In this document: in pieces, positions 9,017-16,262 of the stretch
Layout: every line of letters starts with the position of its first letter
Numbering within the stretch: position 1 is the first letter of the stretch
Source: Christensenella sp. UBA2853
GTDB lineage: Bacteria > Bacillota > Clostridia > Christensenellales > Aristaeellaceae
NCBI GenBank assembly: GCA_002350845.1
Contig: DEFL01000052.1
Span: 1-42,291, forward strand
Length of the DNA: 42,291 nucleotides
Direction of reading: 5' to 3'
Program-made: the position numbers and the translations under genes
The notes under the pieces: model-generated
The model's database searches: none
Seen by the model: the letters and a program-made list of their open reading frames with translations, nothing else
Told to the model about the DNA's origin: nothing

Positions 9017-9547
9017 TTAATGTCTGTTGTTCATCTGTGCTTCCAGCTCACCCATGAGCTTGAGAATATCAGGCAGAGCAGCCTTGAAGTCTTCCTTCGC
9101 CTTCGCAGCACGGCTTGCTGCAATCACACGGACGTGATCATTGGCGCCGGTCACTTCCAGATCTTTCTCACCATAAAGCAGTTCCTCACGCACTTTCGGT
9201 GGGAGTAGAAGTCTTCCCTGGGCATCGCACTCCTGCCCGCGGAACGAAAGGGCATCAAACTGATTGAGGAACATATTCAATTCTGCATTCATTGAGCCCA
9301 GCCGGGCAAAGCCGTCTCTGACCCGTGCCCACGAGGCAGACGGGTAAAGCGCGGCATATGAAAAATCCTTTGAAGGCGCAATATAAAACGTTTTTCCGAG
9401 TTCCTCGCGAAATGACTGTGGGACAACAAGCCTTCCCTTTCCATCAAGAGAGTGGCTGTAAGAACCGATGAAGCATTTTTCGTAATGCTCATAGTCCAGG
9501 TGGTCATCGACGAACGATTTTTCGTTCGGCAAAACATGCTCGTCCAT
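9017..9547 (-). CDS. mraZ: Transcriptional regulator MraZ
   Basis: DNA-binding regulator of dcw clusters built from two AbrB/SpoVT-like halves. The first half starts near residue 25 (FIGSYSHSLDGKGRLVVP) and the second has the matching ECDAQGRLLLPPKVRE pattern. At 176 aa it is longer than the usual ~143: about 25 extra acidic residues precede the conserved start, and a short basic/Ala-rich tail follows. ATG 9547 has AAGGTGG in the right place, so the extension is probably translated. First gene of the cluster. rsmH, normally next, is missing. Repeated GTGG units at 9544-9567 are possible autoregulatory sites. Confidence 0.93.
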   Translation of the reverse strand: MDEHVLPNEKSFVDDHLDYEHYEKCFIGSYSHSLDGKGRLVVPQSFREELGKTFYIAPSKDFSYAALYPSASWARVRDGFARLGSMNAELNMFLNQFDALSFRGQECDAQGRLLLPPKVREELLYGEKDLEVTGANDHVRVIAASRAAKAKEDFKAALPDILKLMGELEAQMNNRH

Positions 9548-9567
9548 CGTCTTCCACCTTCCCCCAC
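9544..9567 (-). promoter_or_regulatory. Possible MraZ-box repeats over the mraZ ribosome site
   Basis: On the minus strand GTGGGGG, GTGGAAG and ATGGACG occur head-to-tail with a 10-nt period, ending in the mraZ start codon. MraZ proteins are known to bind short tandem TGGG/GTGG-type repeats upstream of their own genes. Here the units overlap the Shine-Dalgarno, so they may simply be a purine-rich ribosome site. Confidence 0.35.
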
Positions 9568-9597
9568 TATTTTGATCATTTTTTGGGACGCAATGCC

Positions 9598-9626
9598 ATT
9601 TTACACCACCATCGTTTCTTCTGCAA
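9598..9626 (-). promoter_or_regulatory. Promoter of the dcw cluster (mraZ)
   Basis: Minus-strand TTGCAG (-35), 17-nt spacer, TAAAAT (-10), predicting a leader of about 45 nt before mraZ. It lies just downstream of two terminator hairpins. The spacer contains ATGGTGGTG, another TGG-rich stretch that MraZ could contact. Confidence 0.75.
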
Positions 9627-9642
9627 GTGGACTCGACAGACG

Positions 9643-9680
9643 AAAAAACGTCTTTTCATAACGAAAAGACGCCGTTTTTT
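9643..9680 (-). terminator. Intrinsic terminator upstream of mraZ promoter
   Basis: Minus-strand 9-bp stem CGTCTTTTC/GAAAAGACG with a 5-nt loop followed by six T. It ends transcripts coming from the metallophosphoesterase operon. A-rich sequence on the other side could also make it work on the plus strand, but no plus-strand gene lies upstream. Confidence 0.75.
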
Positions 9681-9759
9681 GCCCCTTCCAGGGCTGATTT
9701 TCACTTCTTTATGTCCATATCTTGTATCTTTTTTTCAGGCCCGTCCCATCATTTAGAAA

Positions 9760-9800
9760 AGCCGGGGACAGACTGCATCAGCTGCAGTCTGTCCCCGGCT
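9760..9800 (-). terminator. Long perfect hairpin, probable terminator
   Basis: An 18-bp perfect stem with loop TCAGC, flanked by TTTTCT on the minus-strand exit side and AAAAATTTTTTT on the other. It lies 130 nt after the metallophosphoesterase stop. With 9643-9680 it forms a double barrier before the dcw promoter. The rest of the 382-nt gap 9548-9929 shows no further gene. Confidence 0.7.
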
Positions 9801-9929
9801 GAAAAATTTTTTTCTAATATTTTTGAGAACTTTTTTCTTTCTGCGTGGCACGGTGCGATGCACAAAACTGGGAAAAAGTGGTAGCAGGTGTCAGTGCGTC
9901 GGACCATCGTTTTTTGTCTGATATTGTCT

Positions 9930-10643
9930 TTACGTTTCCATGCCGGGAAGCGGGATTTCCCTGAGGCGGAAATCAGAGGCATCGCAGCTTGTCAGCATGT
10001 ACTGAATTCCGTGATGCTCGCCTTCAAAGCGCACGGCGATCCCCTTCCCGTGCAGGTGACCGTATACACAGCAGTAGACCGGATATTTTTCTATGATTTC
10101 AGTAAAACCCGTATCCAGATTCTGCTGATAAAGCGGAGGATAATGCATCATCACAATGATCGGTCTTCCGTTCGCTGCAGCAGCTGCTTCCTGAAGCGCC
10201 AGCTCCAGGCGAAGGCATTCACGGTGATAGATCTTTTCGTCCTCGGCCGTCAGGCTTTCCCCGCAGCCCGGACAGATCCATCCCCGGGTTCCACAGACAA
10301 CACAATCTCCCAGATCCAGGGCAGAATGCTGAATCACATGCATGCCGGGTGCCATCGCCTCGCGGACTTTGGTCAGGGATGACCACCAATAATCATGGTT
10401 CCCTTTCAGCAGCACTTTTCTTCCGGGAAGCTCTCCGATCCGTCTGAGATCTTCCATTGCATCCTGAATATACATGGCCCATGAGATGTCTCCGGGAATC
10501 AGCACGGTATCCTCGGCACTCACACGTTCGCGCCAGTCTTCAAATATTTTTTCCACATGTCCTTCCCAGTTGGCGCCAAAAATATCCATCGATTTATCGG
10601 CTCCGCCCGGCATGTGAAGGTCGGCTATTACATACAGGCTCAT
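9930..10643 (-). CDS. Calcineurin-like metallophosphoesterase
   Basis: 237-aa predicted phosphohydrolase with the complete metal-binding motif series: ADLHMP (D and H) at the N-terminus, GDISW near 51-55, GNHDYWW near 81-87, MMHYPP in the middle and GHLHG near the C-terminus. It resembles the COG1768-type predicted phosphohydrolases of Bacillota. A WICPGCGE insertion adds a CxxC. The substrate is unknown. It starts 2 nt after the stop of the zinc-ribbon gene, so the two are co-transcribed and probably translationally coupled. Two terminator hairpins follow. Confidence 0.88.
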   Translation of the reverse strand: MSLYVIADLHMPGGADKSMDIFGANWEGHVEKIFEDWRERVSAEDTVLIPGDISWAMYIQDAMEDLRRIGELPGRKVLLKGNHDYWWSSLTKVREAMAPGMHVIQHSALDLGDCVVCGTRGWICPGCGESLTAEDEKIYHRECLRLELALQEAAAAANGRPIIVMMHYPPLYQQNLDTGFTEIIEKYPVYCCVYGHLHGKGIAVRFEGEHHGIQYMLTSCDASDFRLREIPLPGMET

Positions 10644-10645
10644 GC

Positions 10646-11038
10646 TTAAGAATCCATATTCAGGTTTTCCGCTTCGTCCATTTCAGCGTCGATTTCACGT
10701 TCTTCATCCTCACGGACGCTTTCCAGACTCAGGGCATCATTCATCTCGCGGTATTCCTGATCATCTTCTTCCATAGGAAGGATCTCGTCCATACCCTGGT
10801 CGTCACCTTCCATGTCCGAATCATCAGAGGAATCCACCTTTTCATTGTTTTCCATCTCACGCAGGCATTCGGCGCAGACATCTTTCCCTGGAAGACAAGG
10901 ATTCTCATTACAGATCGAGCAGAGCTCAATCTCATCTCTCGGAGCAGTTCCACGGATTTCCTGCATACATACGCTGCAGTACGTCTCCTTATCGCTCATA
11001 TAATTCAGCTCGCAGCGCGGACAAAGTACGAATCCCAT
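10646..11038 (-). CDS. Zinc-ribbon protein with acidic tail, unknown function
   Basis: 130 aa. The N-terminal part has four CxxC knuckles (CPRC, CSVC, CSIC, CAEC), enough for two zinc-ribbon sites. The C-terminal half is highly acidic and probably disordered. I start at ATG 11038 (MGFVLCPRC) because GGAGG lies 9 nt upstream; the ATG at 11047 touches the Shine-Dalgarno. Similar small zinc-ribbon proteins occur in Clostridia without a known role. It heads an operon with the metallophosphoesterase and has a near-consensus promoter at 11123-11150 with an inverted repeat on its -35. Confidence 0.8.
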   Translation of the reverse strand: MGFVLCPRCELNYMSDKETYCSVCMQEIRGTAPRDEIELCSICNENPCLPGKDVCAECLREMENNEKVDSSDDSDMEGDDQGMDEILPMEEDDQEYREMNDALSLESVREDEEREIDAEMDEAENLNMDS

Positions 11039-11122
11039 AAACTGCATCCTCCAATTGTTATCGTAAGATCAGAAAATCCTATCATTTTTTATCGTGTAAG
11101 ACTCTGTCTTTAACGTGTGCAG

Positions 11123-11150
11123 ATTATACTCATGCGTCTATCTATGTCAA
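11123..11150 (-). promoter_or_regulatory. Promoter of zinc-ribbon/metallophosphoesterase operon
   Basis: Minus-strand TTGACA (-35), 16-nt spacer, TATAAT (-10), both perfect matches to the consensus. The predicted leader to the ATG is about 80 nt. Confidence 0.8.
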
Positions 11151-11157
11151 GACGCAT
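11132..11157. promoter_or_regulatory. Inverted repeat over the -35 (operator-like)
   Basis: ATGCGTCT, 10-nt gap, AGACGCAT: perfect 8-bp arms that span the -35 and most of the spacer of the minus-strand promoter. On the plus strand it is followed by TTTTT and so also resembles a terminator, but there is no plus-strand gene upstream to end. Confidence 0.5.
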
Positions 11158-11211
11158 TTTTATCCATTTTCGGAACCCGTTCCGTTCTCGCCGGAAAGCC
11201 TGAATTTCCCC

Positions 11212-11240
11212 TTTTCTGCACCGAAAAAATCGTATATAAT
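11212..11240 (+). promoter_or_regulatory. Probable promoter of nadD-yqeK
   Basis: A perfect TATAAT at 11235-11240 precedes the nadD ATG by 24 nt. The matching -35 (TTTTCT, 17-nt spacer) is weak, so the call rests mainly on the -10. Confidence 0.45.
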
Positions 11241-11264
11241 GATGGTGAGAGGAGTTCGAAGCGC

Positions 11265-12455
11265 ATGGCAAAAGAACGGATCGGCATCATGGGCGGTACT
11301 TTCAACCCAGTACATCTCGGACACGTCCAAATTGCTAAATACGCTATGCAGGGAGCAGACCTTGACCGGGTTCTGTTCCTGCCTGACGGCACACCGCCTC
11401 ACAAGACCGGCATTGTATCTGCCACGCACCGCTGGCGGATGGTCTGTGTTGCCACCTGTCTGGATAAGGGACTGGTGCCAAGCGATATCGAACTCAACAG
11501 AGAAGGGATCACCTATACAATCGATTCGCTTCATGCACTGCATGACCAGTTTCCCAAAGCGGATCTTTTCTATATTATTGGCGCCGACACGCTGATGGAA
11601 CTGCACAAGTGGAAGAATGCCGAGCAGGTCTTTCCGCTTTGCACATTTCTGATTGCGCCGCGTGTTCTTTCCGTTTCTTCACGTGAATATCTCGACGAAA
11701 AAAAGCGTCTGATTTCACTGGGTGCTTCATTTGAAAATATCGACATGCCTGTGATGGATGTCTCAAGCACTGCTCTTCGGGAAAGCATGACCAGCGGAGG
11801 CGTCTCCCCTTTCTTTCCGCCCACGCTCCAGGAGTACTGCGGCGCACTCGGACTCTACGGCATGCCCCGCCGTGTGCCCCAGGCCGAAGAATGGTTTTCA
11901 AGGCTGTTCTCTGATCTGACGGTCAAGCGTTTTTCACATACGCTCGCGGTTGCATACACGGCCAGAAATCTGGCCAGAAATCACCATGTGGACCCGCTCA
12001 AGGCAGAAATCGCCGCACTGCTTCATGACTGCGCCAAGTGCATGCCGCTTTCGGAAATGCAGGCGGTCTGCAGAAAGCATGCACTGACGATGGATGCACT
12101 GACTCTTGCCAGCGGCAATCTTCTCCATTCCATTGCAGGTTCATACCTGGCCGCTTCCGAATACGGCGTCGAAGATCCCGATATTCTTCGGGCCATCTCA
12201 TGCCACACCACCGGCAAAGTCGGCATGACCAAACTGGATATGGTGGTTTTCCTGGCAGACAAGATTGAACCGACCCGCGAAGAGTATCCCACGCTTCAGA
12301 AAGTCCGCATGCTGGCTCCCCTCTCGCTGGAAAGGGCCATGCTGGCGTCGCTGGAAGGCACTGCCGCCTATGTGAAATCCGGTTCTCATCCACTGCATCC
12401 GCAGAGCATGCGCACCATGGAATGGCTGCGCACACTTCCTGAAGCTCGCGGCTGA
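11265..12455 (+). CDS. nadD: NadD-YqeK fusion: nicotinate-nucleotide adenylyltransferase plus HD-domain hydrolase
   Basis: 396-aa two-domain protein. Residues about 1-200 are NadD: the nucleotidyltransferase motif GGTFNPVHLGH at 10-20 and a late SSTALRES segment. NadD makes nicotinate adenine dinucleotide from nicotinate mononucleotide and ATP. Residues about 205-396 match YqeK, an HD-domain family known for symmetrical Ap4A hydrolysis: FSHTLAVAYTA, then LLHDCAK with the HD pair at 254-255. In many Bacillota these are adjacent separate genes. There is no stop or frame change between them here. ATG 11265 has GAGGAG 10 nt upstream. rsfS follows, the usual neighbour of nadD-yqeK. Confidence 0.92.
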   Translation: MAKERIGIMGGTFNPVHLGHVQIAKYAMQGADLDRVLFLPDGTPPHKTGIVSATHRWRMVCVATCLDKGLVPSDIELNREGITYTIDSLHALHDQFPKADLFYIIGADTLMELHKWKNAEQVFPLCTFLIAPRVLSVSSREYLDEKKRLISLGASFENIDMPVMDVSSTALRESMTSGGVSPFFPPTLQEYCGALGLYGMPRRVPQAEEWFSRLFSDLTVKRFSHTLAVAYTARNLARNHHVDPLKAEIAALLHDCAKCMPLSEMQAVCRKHALTMDALTLASGNLLHSIAGSYLAASEYGVEDPDILRAISCHTTGKVGMTKLDMVVFLADKIEPTREEYPTLQKVRMLAPLSLERAMLASLEGTAAYVKSGSHPLHPQSMRTMEWLRTLPEARG

Positions 12456-12516
12456 AGGCTGACTGTATTCCATCCCGTAGATCATATTCAATCATATTAA
12501 GAAGGAGGATTCCTGA

Positions 12517-12882
12517 ATGAACGACATGGAACTGACCCTGGAAATTGCCCGTACTCTCGATGATAAAAGGGCGCTCGACCTCGTTGCGCTCGATGTTCGT
12601 CATCTGACCGTGATCTGTGATTACATGGTTATTGCCAGCGGCCGGAATGCCAACAATGTGCATGCCATGGCAGATGCTGTCGATGACCGCATGGCTGAGC
12701 TCGGTCTTGAACTCCGGCGCTGTGAAGGACAGAACGAAGCCCGCTGGGTTGTGATGGACTTTGGACGCATTCTGGTTCACATCTTCAACCAGGAAGAAAG
12801 AAGATATTATCACCTCGAACGGCTCTGGGATGATGGAACCAATCGCCTTGAGCTGCCTTTTGTCACAGAGGATAACCCGTAA
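12517..12882 (+). CDS. rsfS: Ribosomal silencing factor RsfS
   Basis: 121-aa member of the RsfS/YqeL/Iojap family. These proteins bind ribosomal protein L14 on the large subunit and block subunit joining when nutrients are scarce. The family motifs are visible: SGRNANNVHAMADAV in the first half and EGQNEARWVVMDFG followed by VHIFNQEERRYYHLERLW in the second. AGGAGG lies 8 nt upstream of the ATG. It lies 61 nt after the nadD-yqeK fusion, the conserved gene order, and ends at an intrinsic terminator. Confidence 0.95.
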   Translation: MNDMELTLEIARTLDDKRALDLVALDVRHLTVICDYMVIASGRNANNVHAMADAVDDRMAELGLELRRCEGQNEARWVVMDFGRILVHIFNQEERRYYHLERLWDDGTNRLELPFVTEDNP

Positions 12883-12888
12883 TTTTCA

Positions 12889-12914
12889 GGCCGGTCTCCG
12901 GCCTTTTCTTTTTC
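12889..12914 (+). terminator. Terminator after rsfS
   Basis: 6-bp stem GGCCGG/CCGGCC with a 3-nt loop followed by TTTTCTTTTT, 7 nt after the rsfS stop. Confidence 0.85.
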
Positions 12915-12972
12915 TTGCATTTTCAGATTCTCTGCAGTAGAATGAGACGAAATAAAAGAAGAGGTGATTATT

Positions 12973-14373
12973 GTGCGGCGTATTGCATGCCTTCTGCTCG
13001 TTGCTGCTCTTATCATGAGCATGATCTTCAGTGCTTCCGCCATTTCCTATTCTGATCGCGGACGCTATTATCTCTATGTGACCTCCAGCAGCACTGCGAT
13101 GTTTTCTCAGTCGACTCAGACAGATGAGAACGGCAATACCACAAGCATTCTGTCCAATATCGGCACCCTTCCCGCCGGCACCCCGATCAGCGCCGGAGAA
13201 ATTGTGGACGACATCTATCAGAAAGTCGTCTATATGGATCAGAGTGCCGCCACTCATACGGTGATCATCAGCAAGGATGTCGTCAAAGGAAACTATGTGA
13301 CGCTTGATTTCGGCGGCAGCATCGGCAAGGTTCGCATTCCCCGTCCCGCCGCTGCGAATGCATCCTTTGTAAAGGAATATCTCACGTACCGCGGCATCTC
13401 TGCATCAGACGAAGATATTTCCAACGCGCTCGGTATCTACACAACCTCTGTCACAGAAGCTCCGGTTTCCCCGGACCAGGTTGCTGAGCAGAATGATACG
13501 TTCTCCACACCTGCAGGAACAGCAGACCCCTCCAGCACCCCTGCCCCCGATGCCGGGTCAAAAGACAGTTCCTCCGGCAGCAAGAAAAGCACCGCCAAGG
13601 CCACAAAGGCACCGGCCCGCGAAGCTGTGGAAGCTGACGGTCTGGTCTATCTGAACCAGCAGGGAAAGATGCTGGAAGTTGTGGTCGCTGAACTCGGCGT
13701 CGCCCGCTCAACAGTTCTGCTCAACGGTCAGGAACTGAAAGTCGCGACAAGCTCTCTGAGCTGGGAAACCAATGCAGAAGGCAATGAGCGGATTGCCTAC
13801 GTCTATGCCCCCAAGAATGGAAAGGCCAGTTTCAGGAAGACCAGTAAAAGCAGCAGTAAAATCCTGAAAAAAGTCGGCGGCGGCACCATTGTTCGCGTGT
13901 TTGATGTTCAGTCCAAGATGACTGGCGTTTATGTGGACGGTCAGGCCGGTTACATTCTGAATACTGCTCTGAAGTTCGTGGAGCCAGTCTCTTCCTTCAC
14001 CACCGGGCGCCTTTCCTATAAAGGTTCTTTCACCAATACCCACCGCATTAATCTGTATACACTTGCCAAGGAATCCAGCAAACGGATCGGCGGTTTTCAC
14101 GCCGGGGATCCTGTCACCATTCTCGGAGAGAGCGGCACATGGACCGAAGTGGACATTCAGGGCCTCCATGGGTACATTCTGTCGAAATTCATCACGCCCG
14201 ACGAAGTGACGGAGCCGCTGAGTGTTCCGGACGTCATTGTGGATATCAGCAACAATCTGACTGAGGAAGATGTGACGGAGGAAACCCTGACTGACGAAGC
14301 TGATTACAGTGAAGATGAGGAATCCTATGACGAAGCTGCCTATGATGAAGACGAGGCAGACGCCGATCTGTGA
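12973..14373 (+). CDS. Secreted protein with two SH3-like domains and acidic tail
   Basis: 466 aa from GTG 12973. That start is chosen because a strong GAGGTGAT ribosome site lies just before it and the product begins with a clean signal peptide (MRRIACLLLVAALIMSMIFS, cleavage near SASA). An upstream in-frame GTG is part of the Shine-Dalgarno. The middle has a Ser/Thr/Pro/Lys-rich linker (about 160-215). Two bacterial SH3-like modules follow (about 265-325 and 328-390), each ending in a GYIL segment, as in cell-wall-binding SH3b domains. The last 50 residues are strongly acidic. It probably binds the cell wall; no catalytic domain is seen. It stands alone between two terminators. Confidence 0.8.
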   Translation: MRRIACLLLVAALIMSMIFSASAISYSDRGRYYLYVTSSSTAMFSQSTQTDENGNTTSILSNIGTLPAGTPISAGEIVDDIYQKVVYMDQSAATHTVIISKDVVKGNYVTLDFGGSIGKVRIPRPAAANASFVKEYLTYRGISASDEDISNALGIYTTSVTEAPVSPDQVAEQNDTFSTPAGTADPSSTPAPDAGSKDSSSGSKKSTAKATKAPAREAVEADGLVYLNQQGKMLEVVVAELGVARSTVLLNGQELKVATSSLSWETNAEGNERIAYVYAPKNGKASFRKTSKSSSKILKKVGGGTIVRVFDVQSKMTGVYVDGQAGYILNTALKFVEPVSSFTTGRLSYKGSFTNTHRINLYTLAKESSKRIGGFHAGDPVTILGESGTWTEVDIQGLHGYILSKFITPDEVTEPLSVPDVIVDISNNLTEEDVTEETLTDEADYSEDEESYDEAAYDEDEADADL

Positions 14374-14424
14374 TTTCACGCCTTCCGAATCACGCACGGC
14401 CTTTCCCTGCAATGAATGATTTCA

Positions 14425-14457
14425 AAAACGGCTGTCTCATCCGGAGGCAGCCGTTTT
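14425..14457. terminator. Terminator after the SH3 protein gene
   Basis: 10-bp stem AAAACGGCTG/CAGCCGTTTT with a further CTC/GAG inner pairing, about 50 nt after the stop. A/T on both sides makes it potentially bidirectional. Confidence 0.7.
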
Positions 14458-14503
14458 CATATTCCCGAAGGAGTTTCACAAAAAGAACCTGACCGCTGTA
14501 TGC

Positions 14504-14560
14504 AAAAGCCGCCCGGAGATCTTTCCGCTTGCGCGATGAAAGACGATCCGGGCGGCTTTT
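14504..14560 (-). terminator. Terminator after malic enzyme gene
   Basis: Long stem (AAAAGCCGCCCGG plus GATC, one bulge) with a 23-nt loop that contains a second small CGCAAGCG hairpin. On the minus strand it is followed by TTTTGC. It lies 40 nt after the malic enzyme stop. Confidence 0.7.
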
Positions 14561-14599
14561 CTTTCAGACAACGGAACCGCCATCTGTGTGGTGAACCTG

Positions 14600-15769
14600 T
14601 CAGATTCTTGCGACTCCGCTTTCTCTTGCTGCCTTCGCAACAGCAGCGGCAACAGCAGGTCCGATCCGCTTGTCAAATGCCAGAGGAAGGATATACTTGG
14701 CAGACAGCTCTTCCGGTGCAACCAGATCTGCCAGTGCATAGGATGCCGCCTGCTTCATTTCTTCATTAATATCGCTTGCCCGGACATCCAGCGCGCCGCG
14801 GAACAGGCCGGGAAAGCACATCACATTGTTAATCTGGTTGGGATGATCACTGCGGCCGGTACCAACCACAGCTGCACCTGCCTCCAGCGCTTCATCCGGT
14901 TCAATTTCAGGTGTCGGATTCGCCATGGGGAATACAATCGCCTGGTCTGCCATGGACTGCACCATTTCCTTGCTGACTATATGCGGTGCACTGACACCGA
15001 TAAACACATCTGCCCCTTTCATGGCATCAGCAAGCTTTCCGGAAAACTTCTCAGGGTTGGTCACCCTGGCCATTTCTTCCTGTGCGGGATTCATCGGTTC
15101 CCCTTCGCACAGAATGCCGAACCGGTCAACCATCTTGAGATGTCTGACGCCAAGATTCATCAGATGCTTGCCAATCGCGATGCCGGCGCTCCCTGCGCCA
15201 TTGATGACAACCTTTGCTTCACCAATCTCCTTTTTCACTACACGCAGTGCGTTGATCAAGGCAGCACCGACAACGACGGCCGTGCCATGCTGGTCATCAT
15301 GAAAAACCGGGATATCGCAGAGTTCCTTCAGTCTGCGCTCAATCTCAAAGCATCTCGGCGCAGCAATGTCCTCGAGGTTGATGCCGCCAAAGGAACCTGA
15401 AATCAGATAGATCGTGCGCACGATCTCATCGACGTCCTTGCTGCGAATGCAGATCGGGAACGCATCCACATTGCCGAATTCCTTAAACAGCGCACATTTC
15501 CCTTCCATGACCGGCATGCCAGCCTCAGGACCAATGTCCCCCAGGCCAAGCACTGCCGTCCCGTCCGTGATGACAGCGACCAGGTTGTGACGCCTTGTGA
15601 GCGTAAACGATTTGTCATAATCTTTCTGGATTTCAAGACACGGCTGGGCCACGCCAGGCGTATATGCAACAGACAGTTCGTCCTTGTTCTTGACCGGGAC
15701 GCGGGAAACCACTTCGATTTTTCCCTGCCATTCACCATGTTTCCGCAGAGATTCTTCCATATAATTCAT
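14600..15769 (-). CDS. NAD(P)-dependent malic enzyme
   Basis: Decarboxylates malate to pyruvate with reduction of NAD or NADP. 389 aa, the short bacterial form without a phosphotransacetylase tail. Motifs: SVAYTPGVAQPC, VITDGTAVLGLGDIG, PVFHDDQHGTAVV, and a Rossmann GAGSAGIAIGKHL, followed by PTPEI and the NQINN segment near the C-terminus. ATG 15769 has AGGAGG 8 nt upstream; an earlier GTG lies inside the Shine-Dalgarno. Cofactor preference cannot be read reliably. It is a single-gene unit with its own promoter and terminator. Confidence 0.94.
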   Translation of the reverse strand: MNYMEESLRKHGEWQGKIEVVSRVPVKNKDELSVAYTPGVAQPCLEIQKDYDKSFTLTRRHNLVAVITDGTAVLGLGDIGPEAGMPVMEGKCALFKEFGNVDAFPICIRSKDVDEIVRTIYLISGSFGGINLEDIAAPRCFEIERRLKELCDIPVFHDDQHGTAVVVGAALINALRVVKKEIGEAKVVINGAGSAGIAIGKHLMNLGVRHLKMVDRFGILCEGEPMNPAQEEMARVTNPEKFSGKLADAMKGADVFIGVSAPHIVSKEMVQSMADQAIVFPMANPTPEIEPDEALEAGAAVVGTGRSDHPNQINNVMCFPGLFRGALDVRASDINEEMKQAASYALADLVAPEELSAKYILPLAFDKRIGPAVAAAVAKAARESGVARI

Positions 15770-15803
15770 CCTGGGCACCTCCTAAATGATATAGCGCACA
15801 CAT

Positions 15804-15831
15804 ATTGTACATGTTCTGACCCGAAAAACAA
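15804..15831 (-). promoter_or_regulatory. Probable promoter of malic enzyme gene
   Basis: Minus-strand TTGTTT (-35), 16-nt spacer, TACAAT (-10), about 35 nt before the ATG. Both boxes are imperfect. Confidence 0.5.
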
Positions 15832-15941
15832 TGCCGATGGGATGCAAAAGCTGAAAAGTCTTCAATAGAATGAGCCCGTTTCTTTGCTGTGCATCCGATG
15901 CATCCCATTTTTCTCCCCGGTACTGCTGAACCCATGAATGC

Positions 15942-16262
15942 TCACAGGATATGCAGAAGAATCATATACAGCGCTGTGCCTCCGCAGATTGAAATCACCA
16001 TTTTCCGAAATGAAGCATGAAGAACGACTGTCAGGACACAGGCCGCCAGCGTCGGCATCCATTCTCCAACAGTACCAAAGCTGATGTCTTTCATGCAATA
16101 GATCACCAGCATGGCCATGGCTGCAGCAGGCAGCCGCTTCCCTGTCCAGAGGATAAAGGATGGGGCCTGCCCGTTTCGGAAGACCAGGAACGGGAGACCG
16201 CGGACCAGAATGGTGACGAGAACCGCAATGCATATATACAGGATCATCTGCCACTGCGTCAT
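15942..16262 (-). CDS. azlD: AzlD-type branched-chain amino acid transporter subunit
   Basis: 106-aa membrane protein with three to four hydrophobic segments and the family pattern near its start (TILVRGLPFLVF). AzlD is the small partner of AzlC, and together they export branched-chain amino acids or analogues. Its ATG overlaps the azlC stop by 4 nt (ATGA), implying coupled translation. No clear terminator follows; the 172 nt to the malic enzyme gene contain a weak long-range inverted repeat only. Confidence 0.88.
   Translation of the reverse strand: MTQWQMILYICIAVLVTILVRGLPFLVFRNGQAPSFILWTGKRLPAAAMAMLVIYCMKDISFGTVGEWMPTLAACVLTVVLHASFRKMVISICGGTALYMILLHIL

Noticed and set aside
11998..12813. 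271-codon minus-strand frame opposite yqeK/rsfS
   Set aside because: Both sense-strand genes are clearly conserved, and the frame lacks a ribosome site.
15779..15941. Long-range inverted repeat (TGGGATGCA / TGCATCCCA) between azlD and the malic enzyme gene
   Set aside because: The arms are short and about 50 nt apart with no T-run in a useful direction; probably chance.
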